Numbered from the stretch's first letter, positions 24,118 to 35,936 are shown. The stretch: 64,000 nucleotides of DNA from Girardinichthys multiradiatus (GCF_021462225.1 NC_061812.1:43197363-43261362), one strand, 5' to 3'. Program-made: numbers and translations. The notes: a model not told the origin generated them from the letters alone.

Positions 24118-24208
24118 ACTTTCTCTAAATGATAGACACCAGCTTCCCCACGACCCACTATGGAAGAAGAAGCGGTATAGAAAATGACTGACTGACTTTC
24201 TCTAAATG
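24118..24208 (+). mobile_element. 63-bp retro-insertion with perfect 14-bp target duplication
   Basis: The word ACTTTCTCTAAATG occurs at 24118-24131 and again at 24195-24208. Between them lie only 63 bases: ATAGACACCAGCTTCCCC..., AAGCGGTATAGAAAATG and a short ACTG tail, the same element end as at 22615-22713. A long exact flanking duplication with a tailed, severely 5'-truncated insert is the signature of target-primed reverse transcription. Confidence 0.9.
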
Positions 24209-24294
24209 TTGAAAACTGTCCCTACTATAGTTCCTTTTCCCAACTTACTCTGGCCTGGGGTCCATAAGGAGGTTATGAGGGCATGCTCCTACAG

Positions 24295-24722
24295 CAGCGG
24301 TCTGCGACCTTTACAATTCAAAAAGACATTTTTTCCCTCAGTCCAGGTAAATAAAACTAATTTAAAGCTGAAAATGTTAAATGAATGTAATTGTTGTTGA
24401 TATCTACTATAGAACATTTGCTGTCATTTTAAAGTTTCAAAATAAAGAAAAACATAAAACATTTGCAAAAAGAGGATAGGTGCATTTTCTTCTATGGATC
24501 TAAAGAAATAACATTATATCAATATTTTAGTTTTAGTAAATGTGTTGTGGAAATTCAAAGCAATTATTTCATAAAACAACTGAAAAACCTCTAAAACCAG
24601 TTATTATATCTATATTTAACAAATGAGTAGGTTCTTTATTATTTTTAGCCAAAGTTAAGCCTTCCAAAGTGGGAAGTCTAAAGAGCCACTGCAGCTCCTT
24701 GACTGCAGGGTGCAGACCCCTG
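24295..24722. mobile_element. hAT-type non-autonomous element, 428 bp
   Basis: Ends are CAGCGGTCTGCGACC at the left and GGTGCAGACCCCTG at the right, inverted relative to each other and matching the CAGGGGTCTGC-type ends of hAT elements. Flanking octamers TCCTACAG (24287-24294) and TCCTATAC (24723-24730) agree at six of eight positions, fitting a decayed 8-bp duplication. No coding capacity. Confidence 0.82.
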
Positions 24723-24730
24723 TCCTATAC

Positions 24731-25115
24731 CAACGGGCCCTGCAGCTCATCAATATTGCAAAATAATAAAGTGAAGTGATGGGGATGTACAGGGACGCTC
24801 AGGGTCAATCAGCAGTCCCCATGTTGCAAACGAGGACATCACAGGGATAGATACACACTATATCACTGCTGTTTAATAAATAATGAGAACCTATATGGCT
24901 TACTTCTAATTCTAAAGAAGGTAGTACAACATTGATAAACAACTAACTGTGATGGTCTGTAGGCCAGATATCTGTCAGTGAGGGAGGCTCTTGGTGAGTC
25001 TTCAACAAGTTTATTTTAAGCCAAGAAACGTGGGAGCCTTCTTGCCAGTCTGTCATGATGACCATATATGTTGTTTATTCTCTAACTAACTCCCAGCATC
25101 AAATAATTATACCTT
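24731..25115. other. unique DNA, nothing seen
   Basis: No frame or repeat boundary recognised. Confidence 0.5.
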
Positions 25116-25147
25116 GTGGGGCACGGCGCTGTTGGTGTAGGGGTTTA
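25116..25147 (+). mobile_element. head of a SINE split by a Tc1 insertion
   Basis: Reads GGCACGGCGCTGTTGGTGTAG then GGGTTTA, the A-box half of the tRNA-like SINE. It continues at 26761 on the other side of the Tc1 element. Confidence 0.75.
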
Positions 25148-26760
25148 CAGTGACTTGTGAAAGTATTCGGCCCCCTTGAACTTTTCAACCTTTTGTCACA
25201 TTTCAGGCTTCAAACATAAATATATAAAATTCAAATTTTTTGTGAAGAATCAACAACAAGTGGAATGAAATTTATCGGATGTGTCAAACTTGTTTAACAA
25301 ATAAAAAACTGAAAAGTGGGGCGTGCAATATTATTCGGCCCCCTTGCGTTAATACTTTTTAGCGCCACCCTTTGCTGCAATTACAGCTGCTAGTCGCTTG
25401 GGGTATGTCTCTATCAGTTTTGCACATCCAGAGACTGAAATTCTTGGCCATTTTTCCTTGCAAAACAGCTCGAGCTCATTGAGGTTGGATGGAGAGCGTT
25501 CGTGAACAGCAGTCTTCAGCTCTTTCCACAGATTCTCCATTGGATTCAGGTCTGGACTTTGACTTGGCCATTCCAACACCTGGATACATGTTTTTGTGAA
25601 CCATTCCATTGTATATGTGGCTTTATGTTTTGGATCATTGTCTTGTTGGAAGATAAATCTCCATCCCAGTCTCAGGTCTCTTGTAGACTCCAACAGGTTT
25701 TCTTCCAGAATGGTCCTGTATTTTGGCCCCATCCATCTTCCCATCAATTTTGACCATCTTCCCTGTCCCTCCTGACGAAAAGCAGGCCCAAACCATGATG
25801 CTGCCACCACCATGTTTGACAATGGGGATGGTGTGTTCAGGGTGATGAGCTGTGTTGCTTTTACGCCAAACATATCGTTTTGCATTGTGGCCAAACAGTT
25901 CGATTTTGGTTTCATTTTACCAGAGCACCTTCTTCCACATGTTTGGTGTGTCTCCCAGGTGGCTTGTGGCAAACTTTAAACGAGACTTTTTATGGATATC
26001 TTTGAGAAATGGCTTTCTTCTTGCCACTCTTCCATAAAGGCCAGATTTGTGCAGTGTACGACAGATTGTTTTCCTATGGACAGACTCTCCCACCTCAGCT
26101 GTAGATCTATGCAGTTCATCCAGAGTGATTATGGGCCTTTTGGCTGCATCTTTGATCAGTCTTCTCCTTGTTTGAGATGAAAGTTTAGAGGGCCTGCCGG
26201 GTCTTGGTAGATTTGCAGTGGTCTGATACTCCTTCCATTTCAATATGATTGCTTGCACAGTGCTCCTTGGGATGTTTAAAGCTTGGGAACTCTTTTTGTA
26301 TACAAATCCGGCTTTAAACTTCTCCACAACAGTATCTCGGATCCGCCTGGTGTGTTCCTTGGTCTTCATGATGCTCTTTGCGCTATGAACAGAACCTGAA
26401 ACTATCACAGAGCAGGTGCATTTATACAGAGACTTGATTACACACAGGTGGATTCTATTTATCATCATCAGTCATTTGGGACAACATTGGATGATTCAGA
26501 GATCCTCACTGAACTTCTGGAGTGAGTTTGCTGCACTGAAATTAAAGGGACCGGATAATATTGCACGCCCCACTTTTCAGTTTTTTATTTGTTTAAAAAA
26601 GTTTGACACATCCAATAAATTTAATTCCACTTCACAATTGTGTCCCACTTGTTGTTGATTCTTCACAAAAAATTTGAATTTTATATCTTTATGTTTGAAG
26701 CCTGAAATGTGGCAAAAGGTTGAAAAATTCAAGGGGGCCGAATACTTTCGCAAGGCACTG
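25148..26760 (-). mobile_element. Sleeping Beauty-like Tc1 transposon, dead, 1613 bp
   Basis: Bounded by TA (25146-25147 and 26761-26762), ends CAGTGACTTGTGAAAG and its diverged complement CTTTCGCAAGGCACTG. Inverted repeats of about 200 bp with visible mismatches; GTGGGGCGTGCAATATTAT marks the inner site on both sides. The minus-strand transposase is a pseudogene. It landed at a TA inside a SINE. Confidence 0.94.
25349..26369 (-). pseudogene. Sleeping Beauty-like transposase with stop, lost catalytic Asp and frameshift
   Basis: Start at 26369 (MKTKEHTRRIRDTVVEKF) leads through the paired-like DNA-binding part (LNIPRSTVQAIILKWKEY, GRPSKLSSQTRRR hook, SVHRKTICRTLHKSGLYG) to KKVLW. There the conserved Ser-Asp of the first catalytic motif has become a stop (25917-25919) followed by Asn (25914-25916), so the first catalytic D is gone. 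The frame continues with [16 protein letters not shown] until one extra base in the T run at 25721-25724 shifts it; the second frame gives FQQDNDPKH and NPMENLWKELK with the remaining D and E, ending KGGAKKY. Full length without the extra base would be about 339 codons, the family norm. Confidence 0.93.
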
Positions 26761-26935
26761 TAAGTATGCAGCCCATGTTCTGATGTACTGAGGCTTTGGT
26801 CTTTGACGTGGCGGTCCTGGGTTTGAGTCCTGGCCCTGGTGACGTTTGCCGCATGTCTTCCCCTCTCTCTCCTCCCCTGTTTCCTGTCTGCCTGCTGGAA
26901 CAAATAAAGGCCAAACAATTCTAAAATTAATAATA
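26761..26935 (+). mobile_element. body and tail of the split SINE
   Basis: Carries the B-box GGGTTTGAGTCCTGG, GCCGCATGTCTTCCCC, TTTCCTGTCTGCC and the end AATAAAGGCCAAACAATTC followed by an AAT-rich tail. Together with 25116-25147 it makes one SINE copy. Confidence 0.85.
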
Positions 26936-28039
26936 ATAATAATTATAGTTTGTGTCTTAAACACAGCAGAGAAATACAAGCTGCAGCAAAAAAGAGAGAG
27001 AAGGTACCTTTATATTAGCTTTCAAATATGGATATAACTGACTTTGAACACAGCAGGGGTACAGAAGCCCTGCACAGTTTTTGTTCATTATGCCATGGTG
27101 CCTCAGCGACGGCCTATAGTGCCCACAATAAAAGAGTAATGAACATTGAACATCCTGTATTGATTTGTTTGCTGAATATCAGAGTGAATTTTCAGATGTA
27201 TTTATAATGGCCTTATTAAAGCCTCCTTTGATCTGAAGAATACAACAATAACAGAAGCGTCTGTGTTGTTTGCAGCTAAAATCCACAGTGGTAAGGAATG
27301 TAAATATTGACTGAAGCTTTTCAGTATTCACTTATTTTCTTTTAATAATAAAAAGTAATCTATTTCAAAGGTAATGGATGGGGGGCCTGCTGCAGTTATT
27401 CTTTTCCATCATTGATGTAAAGTTGTTTTTTTGTAAATGTAATATTCTATTTGAAATACAAACAGCTTTAATTATTGAAACTGACACTTCATCTTACTTG
27501 GAGAAACCGGCAGCTGTTGACATTGAATAAAGAAATGAGTATTCGCGAGGATTTCTGTGCTCGACACTGATGATGAAGATGGTATTTGGAGGTGACTCGT
27601 CTGTGGTTAAGAGATACTGAAGCAGGCGAACACAAAGACAAGTGATCTGATGAACTCATGATTAATGTGAGAGGATTTTAAGTAAGGCTGACCATCAACT
27701 GTGTCTGTGGTTGTTTTTGTTTTTAAGTGACACTCATGTAGAGTCAGATGAAAGAACAAATTATCAGGACAATATCGAATAAAACTTAGGGCATGTTCAT
27801 TGTCACATTATAATCATTAGGAAATTGTTAAGACCTTACGTAAACAGAAACAACATAAAGGAAACAACCTGAGAAATGCTTGCTAAACTACAGCTGCATA
27901 GAAAAAACAAATTCAAAGTAAAGCTCTTTATTTAAACCTAAACCCTTGTCACACAGCTGCATATCTGCCTTTTGTTTCAATGTCAAAGGAAGACATAATG
28001 CTAGAGGAAAATAGCCCTCCAGCATTATTTTCCAGCTAG
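26936..28039. other. unique DNA, no gene seen
   Basis: No supported gene. The part from about 27150 to 27680 is free of visible repeats and could be regulatory, on weak grounds. Confidence 0.45.
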
Positions 28040-28620
28040 GGTTGTTAAAATAATTGATATTTGGATATAATCAATACTATAACATTTATTATTTAAAAAA
28101 TAATAATTTGCATCCAAACTGATATAAACTGACCTATTCTTATTTGCCCAAACTGTCCCACTTCTTCCGGCAGCAGCGCTGCAATAACAGACAGCCACGC
28201 TTACCGTCCCTGCAGCCTCGCTTAACCTGAACAATGAGTTACTAACATGGCGAGTACATTAAAAAAAAGAGAACATACCTCTTTAGCCGAAAAGGTAAAC
28301 ATAAAAGTGTTGTTTGGAGGTACGTTCCCGATGATGCAGACAGACAGGAGTAAACGAAATGCCAAACAATGCCACATACAAGGTGCCTAACACTACAAAC
28401 TCATGCTATGACACTGATGTTTGAGGGCATCTTAAAAACGTCACTAAAGCTCCAGGATCTGCAACAGAGAAGTAGAAAATCTTTCGGATGACATATTTGA
28501 CAGCCCAAAGACAGTTCTGAACCATGCAATGTTCCATTCTTATCAAACAACAATCCACTCTCCTGCGGTATGAATTAACACAGGAAAATGGCCATTGCCT
28601 GTCCTAAAAGTCTAAAGTAG
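28040..28620 (+). other. possible decayed hAT/ZBED 5' region
   Basis: Starts with CAGCTAGGGTTGTTAAAAT, reminiscent of hAT-type ends, followed by a short GC-rich stretch and a plus-strand ATG (near 28247, MASTLKKREHTS). Further on a broken frame resembles the W-x-Y-x-P-D-D-A start of BED zinc fingers, but the Cys/His ligands are not visible. Weak; it may be chance. Confidence 0.2.
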
Positions 28621-28689
28621 TCGCTAAATGATGGTATCACCTTATTTGCATAAACTACAGACCAAACCTTTGGATGCAAAATTAAGTTT

Positions 28690-28860
28690 ATTGGGGGTTT
28701 TGGGTTTTTTTTTAAAGATTGTTTTTTGGCACCAGTGGCCTTCATTTTTGTTATTTGAAAGTAGGCAGGCAGGAAGTGGGGTGAAGAAAAGGGGAAGTTC
28801 CCTGAAGCCTTTGTACATGGGTTGCACACTCCACCACTAGATCACAAACTGTGCCCCTTC
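28690..28860 (-). mobile_element. SINE copy, internally deleted
   Basis: On the minus strand: CACAGTTTGTGATCTAGTGG, CCCATGTACAAAGGCTTCAG, then directly CTTCACCCCACTTCCTGCC and AAGGCCACTGGTGCC. The B-box segment present in the other copies is missing. Confidence 0.75.
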
Positions 28861-30582
28861 ATTAAGTTTTTATTTTTTATTTTTTATGATGTTTTTAGTT
28901 CAGTTTTCTTAAATCTGGCTTGGTGTTCAACCTCATGATCAACTTAGATGCTTACAACAGCCCAGTCAGCAGCAGCTTTGTGCATGCATGGTCCTTTTGT
29001 AGCCTAGGCATGGAGTGGTGAACATCTCTTGCTCTTACTGCAGCTGAGAGGGACTGCCGTAGAAGAACTGATCTGCCTGTGAGTTTTTTGGGGTAGGGAA
29101 ACCAAGGCATTACCTGTGGCTCGTTTTCAAGGGCAGGAACAATATGTCCTCAGTACTTTCCTATAATGGAAAACTTGACACAGCTGAAAAACCTATTGCT
29201 GTGAGATTGCACTTAATATATCTTATGATCATTGGTTTTGGGAGATTTTGGAAGTTAAATTCATAAAATGTTGATCTAAAATACTAATACTAATTTTCTT
29301 ATCTTGATGCCCTCTACCACACTGTGCTATCTATGCTTTTTAAACAATGACTCTCTTTCTTATAATTGTTCAAAGTCAGTTGGAACCCAAAAAGACTTTG
29401 GAAGTCTCTCTCTCCAATTAGTTGGATTTGCTCTGTTCCCTCTGTTCTTCTATTTACAGTAATCTGGACTGTAAGGCGAGGTGATCTAGGGAAGTCCCGA
29501 TCCTAGGTACTGGATTGGATAAAAATTATTAATATTATAAATTAACTCCTAAAACCTCTTCTTGGTTTGCTGTATGCAATTTTACCAGATGCACTACCCA
29601 TTCTTCACAATCAAACCTTTTTTGTGTTTTTCCTTCTCTATAATGACATTCATAGTTTCAAAGAAAGCTCTAGGTCTGTGTGTATCATGTGAGCAGCTCT
29701 GCTTCAGATCACATGGCTTAGATTTAATGGCATGGTAGAGCCCACAACGATGTGCCCACAAGGCACATCCTCCCACACCCCAAGACCCTTCTGCAAAATT
29801 GCACCCTTCTTGTCCCACCAACGTCCACACTAGCCCAGTGATCCTTAAAGACAACAGAGCAGCCACTACCACCCGTAAGTAAAAAACCCATTTGACATGC
29901 TTTATCTTGTGTAGTGCGTTCTATGAAGGATTTTGTATTGTATACGCTGGTGATTGGCATTATGGGTATAATTCTAAAAGTATTCTCCAACGTATGTTCC
30001 AACAATTAATACTGTAACTCATCCCATTTACTGATAGGAAATGAGAATGTCAAATCTACTTCTGTAGGTTTTGGAGAGTAAATTTGGGGGTTGACATTTA
30101 AATAAGCTGGTCTTTACTAGAGGAAGCTCTATGTTAATTTGTTTAATCTTAAATTTGGACTGGATGATAGATTTTAGTTGGTGATATTCAAAGAATTTAT
30201 ATTTATCAATGCCATATGATTCTTTAAAGGATATGAAATCTGTTTTACTGTTCCATTTTGAAAAGTTAAGAGCCCTTTTATTTTGCAAGATGTCTGGGTT
30301 GTTCGAAATAAGTGTTTGTCTGCATGGGAGAATTGTAGTCTTATTCATTTTTGAGATTTTGAGATGTTTTTAAACGTATGTGTGGAGGTTTAGATGCCAA
30401 TGTATGATAGCTTTTAAACCAAGCCTGGGGTTGTTTAACTGGGATCATAGAGAAGATATAATTGTCTTCTATTAATTTGAGTAATGGGGTATAATTTCAT
30501 ATTATCAGCTCATTCAGCCTGTTAGAAATATTGATGCCCATGTAGTTGATGTTTCCAATCTGTAAAGGAATGGTTAGAGGAA
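28861..30582. other. unique DNA, no gene seen
   Basis: Several small minus frames (29594-30348), all without domains. No transposon ends recognised. Confidence 0.45.
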
Positions 30583-30871
30583 GAGTTCTGATGAAAATTA
30601 AAAAGAGAGATCATATTTCTCCTATTTTAGCTTCCCTTCATTGGCTCCCTGTTAAATCCAGAATAGAATTTAAAATTATCCTCCTCACATATAAAGCCCT
30701 TAATGATCAAGCTCCATCATACATCAGAGATCTGATTGTTCCATACGTTCCTAACAGAGCACTTCGTTCTCAGACTGCAGGTTTACTGGTGGTTCCTAGA
30801 GTCTCTAGAAGTAGAATGGGAGGCAGATCTTTTTGTTATCAGGCTCCTCTCCTGTGGAACCAGCTCCCAGT
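30583..30871 (+). pseudogene. L2 reverse transcriptase C-terminal fragment
   Basis: Open frame giving RVLMKIKKRDHISPILASLHWL, then LTYKALNDQAPSYIRDLI and NRALRSQTAGLLVVPRV, matching 15955-16250 of the other L2 copy nearly residue for residue. Truncated at the 5' side and cut by the insertion at 30872. Confidence 0.88.
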
Positions 30872-31140
30872 TGTTGTGATTATTAATCTGAGAATTTTAT
30901 TTAATATTTAATATTAATATTTTTATATTTTATCAAATAATATTTCACGAGTTATGTTCTCTTAAATATAATCAGTGACATCTGATGTTAGAACTCTGAT
31001 GTTTTGAGTCCTATTGTGACCAGTGACCGCTGGTTTTAAGCTAATCACTTGGTACATCAATAATGTGCAGTTGTGGTTTATTCCTTCGCATTTATGTGCA
31101 GTGCAAGCTGTTCATGATAATGCCCACCCAGGGATGCCAA
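30872..31140. repeat. tandem partial copy of the LTR-like start
   Basis: Positions 30872-30943 and 31141-31212 are nearly identical (TGTTGTGATTATTAATCTG followed by an AT-rich block). The first unit ends GGGATGCCAA, similar to the GGGTCCCAACA that ends the whole insert, so it looks like a short LTR relic fused head to tail to the main one. Confidence 0.75.
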
Positions 31141-32607
31141 TGTTGTGATTATTAATCTGAGAATATTATTTAATATTTAATATTAATATTTTTATATTTT
31201 ATCAAATAATATATCGGTCTGTTAAGGGTTGTCCTGTGAATACCAGCCCAGTAAGGCGATGGTATTAGGACAAAATAGAAAGGTGTGAGACAAGCTCTGA
31301 CATTATTGAACAGCATAAACTCTGCACATATATGGAATGAATTCACACAATTTCATAAAATACAAGAATTTATTAACAAAAATAAGTCAACTCAAAGTCA
31401 AAAATATCAACAAACTCTTTACTATGCTAAACAATCCAACTAAACTACCAAGCAGAATTAAAGATTAGGGACAGCTAATAGGCTATGCACAATATAAACA
31501 AGTTGATTAAAGATGATTGGAAATTATGACCATAAGAGTGATGCAACATTACCATACAATGTTTATGTTTGAGAACCAAGGATTATCTTGAAGAATCTGG
31601 AAATGAAGTTAAGTTAGTCTAGGAACTAACTTAGGCAATTATCAGCAAACGTTTAGACAACCAATCACAATGCAAGATCAGATAAAATATTATTTTAATA
31701 AAATAATGTTTTAAATATTGATCTGCTGAATAAAACCAACCTTCTGGATGACCATTTCTCAACGGTGTCTAATTAGCTGCTTTTATTTATTGAAACAATA
31801 TTTGAAGAAATATTATTAACGGAGTATTTTGGAAAAGAGCCAAATCTTTCTGGAGAAATGGGGCTTAATGGTGTTTACTTAGTTATCAAATCTAGTAAAT
31901 GATGTTCAGGGACTATTATTCACTAGCTTGAAAACTAAAAACCTTTCTGTTAAATACTCTATAGTAGCAAGCACGTGTTCTTACTGGTTAGCAGTTGAGC
32001 TAACAAAGAAGCTAATAGCTTAGCACCAGAATCAACACATAAATAAAATACCAGGGTTAATAAAAGGGTTAAAATGCATAAGCGCGGACGGCGCGTTATG
32101 ATCAATCTTCTGTTTAAAATCACCCTTCAAGTAAAGTTTGTCTTAACTTTAAAAACACACAAAGAACACAACCTGAACATGTGTGCCGCAGATAGCCTGC
32201 TAGCACCAAGATAGCTGAGGTCAACACAAACAAAACTTCATAAAATGAAAAACGTTTAGATCATTTAATTTTAAATCTGTCTCAGACAGTATTTCATTCG
32301 TACTTATCTTTGCATATGATCGATGATCGTATGAGACTCTTGGATCCAGTTTGAAGAGTTTATGTCTGTTTGCCAGCAAAGAAACATCAGCGTGCTTTGC
32401 TCCCCTCCTATCCCGATGAACACCGGTGTGGAAGAGAGCAGATGTAGCAACAGCTGTGCTTTTATTCGGGTAGTGGCATCACAGGAAGTCCGCAGTTATC
32501 CTGTTTCCTGGCTATGCTGGAAGAAGGTTAATGCACTTTATTTTCAAAGTTCCAGAAAAGTCCGTACTGTAGTTTAATGTTGAAATCCATGGCTGTGGGT
32601 CCCAACA
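30872..32607. mobile_element. solo-LTR-like insertion, 1736 bp
   Basis: Begins TGTTGTGATT and ends TCCCAACA (TG...CA with 5-bp inverted ends), flanked by CAGT on both sides (30868-30871 and 32608-32611), a 4-bp duplication as made by retroviral-type integrases. No gag, pol or env is visible. The minus strand has AATAAA near 31370. The first 72 bases are repeated at 31141-31212. Probably a long solo LTR of an endogenous retrovirus or other LTR element; the family is not recognised. Confidence 0.65.
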
Positions 32608-32611
32608 CAGT

Positions 32612-33743
32612 TTTAGTCCGTGACACCCTATCTACTTTTAAGGCTGGGCTTAAAACTTGCCTTTTTGATAAAGCTTACAGTTAGAGTTGCTTAAGTTATC
32701 CTGAGCTATCTTCCTTATTTTGTACCTCCATCTTCTTCCCTCCCTGTTGGATGGAGTAAGGGGGAGTCAGGTTTAGCCTAAACTGGCTCAGTTATGGTTG
32801 AGGTGCAAACATACCCTCCATTTCTGCTACTTGTATGACCCCCTCTCTTTTCCAATGGTTATGGTCGATCTGACATGGAAAGGTATCCCAATCGTTGTGG
32901 TTTTTAGTATAACAATGGCCATCAGTGGGCTCTAGATGGACAAACTGTCTACTTTTAAGGCTAGGCTTAAGACTTTCCTTTTTGATAAAGTTTATAGTTA
33001 GAGTGGCTTAGGTTATCCTGAGCTATCTCTGTAGTTATGCTACTATAGGCTTAGGCTGCTTGAGGACATCATGACCACTAATGATCCACTTGGCCCTGTC
33101 TTTTAGTGTTTAACCCTTTCTCTCTCCTAGACATGGCAATTGACTGAGCTTAACTGTAACTAACTGTATGTGCTCTCTTTCAGACTCTATCCTTGAAAAC
33201 TAGCTCAGAGTTTATCTGTCCTTTCTTTCTAGATGAAACAACTAAAGAAGCTACATCCATTACCATTTACTTTTCCTTTCCATAGAAAGTACTCCTGGAT
33301 CAGTGCTTCTGTGTTCTTTTTGTGTCTCTGCTCTGTTCTCTCAAACCCCCAGTTGGTCGTGGCAGATGGCGCTCACACTGAGCCTGGTTCTGCTGGAGGT
33401 TTCTTCCTGTTAAAAGGGAGTTTTTCCTCTCCACTGTCGCTACATGCATGCTCAGTATGAGGGATTGCTGCAAAGTCAACACCAAGGACTGTCCACTGTC
33501 TCTACATGCTCATCCAGGAGGAGTGACTGCTACAAGTCTCTGACCCGATGTAATCTGCTGGGTTCCTTAGATAGAAAAACTTTTTATCCAATTTGAAAAA
33601 AATAACTGAATCTGACTGCACTGTTCAATGGTTAGGATTATTTGGAATGTATGTACCTGACTGCTGTGAAGTGCCTTGAGACAACATGTGTCGTGAATTG
33701 GCGCTATATAAATAAACTGAATTGAAACTGAATTGAATTGAAA
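32612..33743 (+). repeat. L2 3' UTR, two subfamily segments
   Basis: 32612-32940 follows one 3' UTR version (with TTTAGCCTAAACTGGC); 32941-33743 follows the version seen at 16270-17246. Both begin with CTACTTTTAAGGCT, indicating a chimeric or tandem 3' end. Confidence 0.75.
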
Positions 33744-34263
33744 CAGTCTGACCAAATAGCATTTATTCATGAAAATATTCCTGCTGTGAGGGATGTTTAT
33801 CTTTTAATATAATCTGTGGCACCAAAGGTTATTTTACAACCAGGACTTTAAGTAGACACAAGAAATTTATATATTTTCTTTTTCCTTTTCCTTACACATG
33901 CCTTTGTTATTTTTACATTTCCTCGTCTCTCTTTTTCCTTTACCGTATGCATTTCTCCTTTATTATGCAAATGAGGAGGGCTGCCTTCTTCTCTCCAGCT
34001 CCTCTACTATTGGTCAATACACAGGAAGAAGGAGGATCCATGTGCAGGCCGAGGGTGTGTCCCAATTCAGGGGCTGGATCCTTCCAAGTCCGTACTTGTG
34101 GGCTGATTACATCACAGCGCGGCTTGGAAGGTCTGTCAAATGCGGCACACAAATGTGCCGTTCTTTTGCCTGATTTGAAGGATGCGTTGTGAGAATCCTT
34201 CGTGGTCCATCTTTTCCCATTATTCATTGCGGGTCAAAGCGGTTTGGTCAAACAGGGGCAGCC

Positions 34264-35683
34264 ATGGCAGACCACAGTGGCAAAAACTGTGAGTAAACTG
34301 TGAAAAATTACACTTTCTGTGACACAAATGAACTTTTATAATGTTTTTAGTGCGGGAATATAACTGTGTAGACATGAAAAATCTGCTTGATTCATCAAGA
34401 CATCGCTTAATTTCAAACGTGCTCCGACGTGTTCGGAGTTTTCCGCTCCCGCCATATTAACTCCTGGCTTGCCTCGCCAGCCCTACCGGCGGTGGGGCGA
34501 GCTAGCCCGGTAGAGATCTGACCGGACTATCGGCACTGAGCTCCTGCTGCCAGTCATCACAATGATCATTAAACACAAGTGATTTCTAACAGTTTATGTT
34601 AGTATTGTTTTACTTACTTACTGTATCGCTGGAGAGTGTGATTGAGAATAAATAAGCTTTTAAATATTCGTCTTTGATGAAGAAATGTTCTATATGTGTG
34701 TTTTTAAAAGTATATTTATAATTCAGCTAGCATTATAATTCGCTGAAGAGAAATACACTTTCAAATGCAAGCAAATCTCAGTAAAGAAGTGAAAAGTTTG
34801 AAAGAGCTTGTTTTAGGCATTTGCACAGAAATGTTTTAATATGTTCTGCAAATTAAGACAAATGTAAAATTAAAACGCATTTTTTTACACTGATATTAAG
34901 CAAGATGTTTTTTTTTTGTTTTTTTTATTGTTGAGGTACAAAGCAGCAGACAGGCCAGTTTATTTAGCTCAGGGGTGAGAATGACCACCCTTTTACTGGA
35001 GCTAAAAACTCAGCCACCGTGGCTTGGAGGTACAATAACAACATTCTTTGCGGTCAGTTTCTGTCCAGTTTCAAAAACTCCTATCTTTCTAACTTTCATA
35101 AATATCCATCCAGTGATTAACATATTTCTTTTGGTTTTCCCTCTTTCCTTTTGCTTGTTTAGGACAATTCTGGAGAAGATGGGCCAACAGGGGAAGGTCC
35201 ACCCCCTTGCAGGCCCAAAAAAAAGTGGAACAATATGAAAAAGAAATATAAAGTATGTTCAGAAGTTCTCATGTCACAAACAAATAAAAAATATTTCTAA
35301 AAGTCTTATTGGTTTCTCTGTTTAGTCAACTCTTTTTTTCTTCCTTCTAACTTTAGGATTGCAAGTATCCAGGGTCAGGAGAGGAAGTCAGCGAAAAGCC
35401 CACTGCTGCTACTTGGCCCTGGTTTGTCCTTATGGATGAGGTGTTGGGACAGAGGTCTTCCACAACACCTTCTGTCCTAATTGCCTCCATCCCTGAGGAC
35501 ACTCCAGGGCCAAGCGGAGCAGTGGGCCACCAGATGGAGACGGAAGACAGAGAGCCAGCAGGAAGAGGTCAGAAAAGAAAGAGGGACAGATATGAGGAGG
35601 TGATGGAGTTGATCAGGGAGGACATGAGGTCACAGAGAATGGACAGTCTGTTTTCCATCTTAAAAAGAATGGTACCGATATAA
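34264..35683 (+). pseudogene. Myb/SANT-like DNA-binding protein gene, broken, left arm
   Basis: Four exons by splice signals and by comparison with the other arm: 34264-34288 (MADHSGKN, donor GTGAGT), 34936-35029 (donor GTACAA), 35163-35252 (acceptor TTTAG, donor GTATGT) and about 35356-35683 (acceptor CTTTAG). Joined, they read a SANT-type three-helix domain with FTGAKNSATVAWR and TILEKMGQQGKV, a KKYK basic end, then DCKYPGSGE, ATWPWFVLMDEVLGQR and a tail with KRKRDRYEEVMELIRED. Defects: a TAG in exon 2 (FI-stop-LRGEN), the Trp codon at the exon 1/2 join changed to Cys, and frame slips in exon 3 (extra C near 35200, short A run at 35217-35224). AATAAA follows at about 35697. Such proteins accompany transposases in several DNA transposon superfamilies. 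Confidence 0.75.
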
Positions 35684-35936
35684 GGTGCTATATAAGAAAT
35701 AAATAAAAATGTTTTGTTCAGATAGTTTCTTAAAGTTTTAAGCTGTTCTAATAAATGTCAAAATTGTTTTTGTCACCTATGTATTGTATTTCCATTTGAC
35801 CTAACAATACATCAACTTCATTTAAATTTCTAAACACAGTTTATTTTGAAAATTACAAATAGTATTTTAAACAGAATTTCGAAAAAAAGAACATTCAAAC
35901 AGGTCAAGATTACAAGACAAAAGGCATAAAATAAAA

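Larger units (their letters stand above)
30583..33743 (+). mobile_element. 5'-truncated L2 LINE split by an LTR-like insertion
   Basis: RT 3' part at 30583-30871, then an LTR-like insert (30872-32607), then the rest of the L2 3' region. The join is exact: the uninterrupted L2 at 16240 reads CCCAGTTTTAGTGAG, here CCCAGT precedes and TTTAGTCCG follows the insert. The 3' part has two successive UTR starts (CTACTTTTAAGGCT at 32630 and 32950) of different subfamilies, and ends with the TATATAAATAAACTG and ATTGAATTG tail. Confidence 0.87.
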
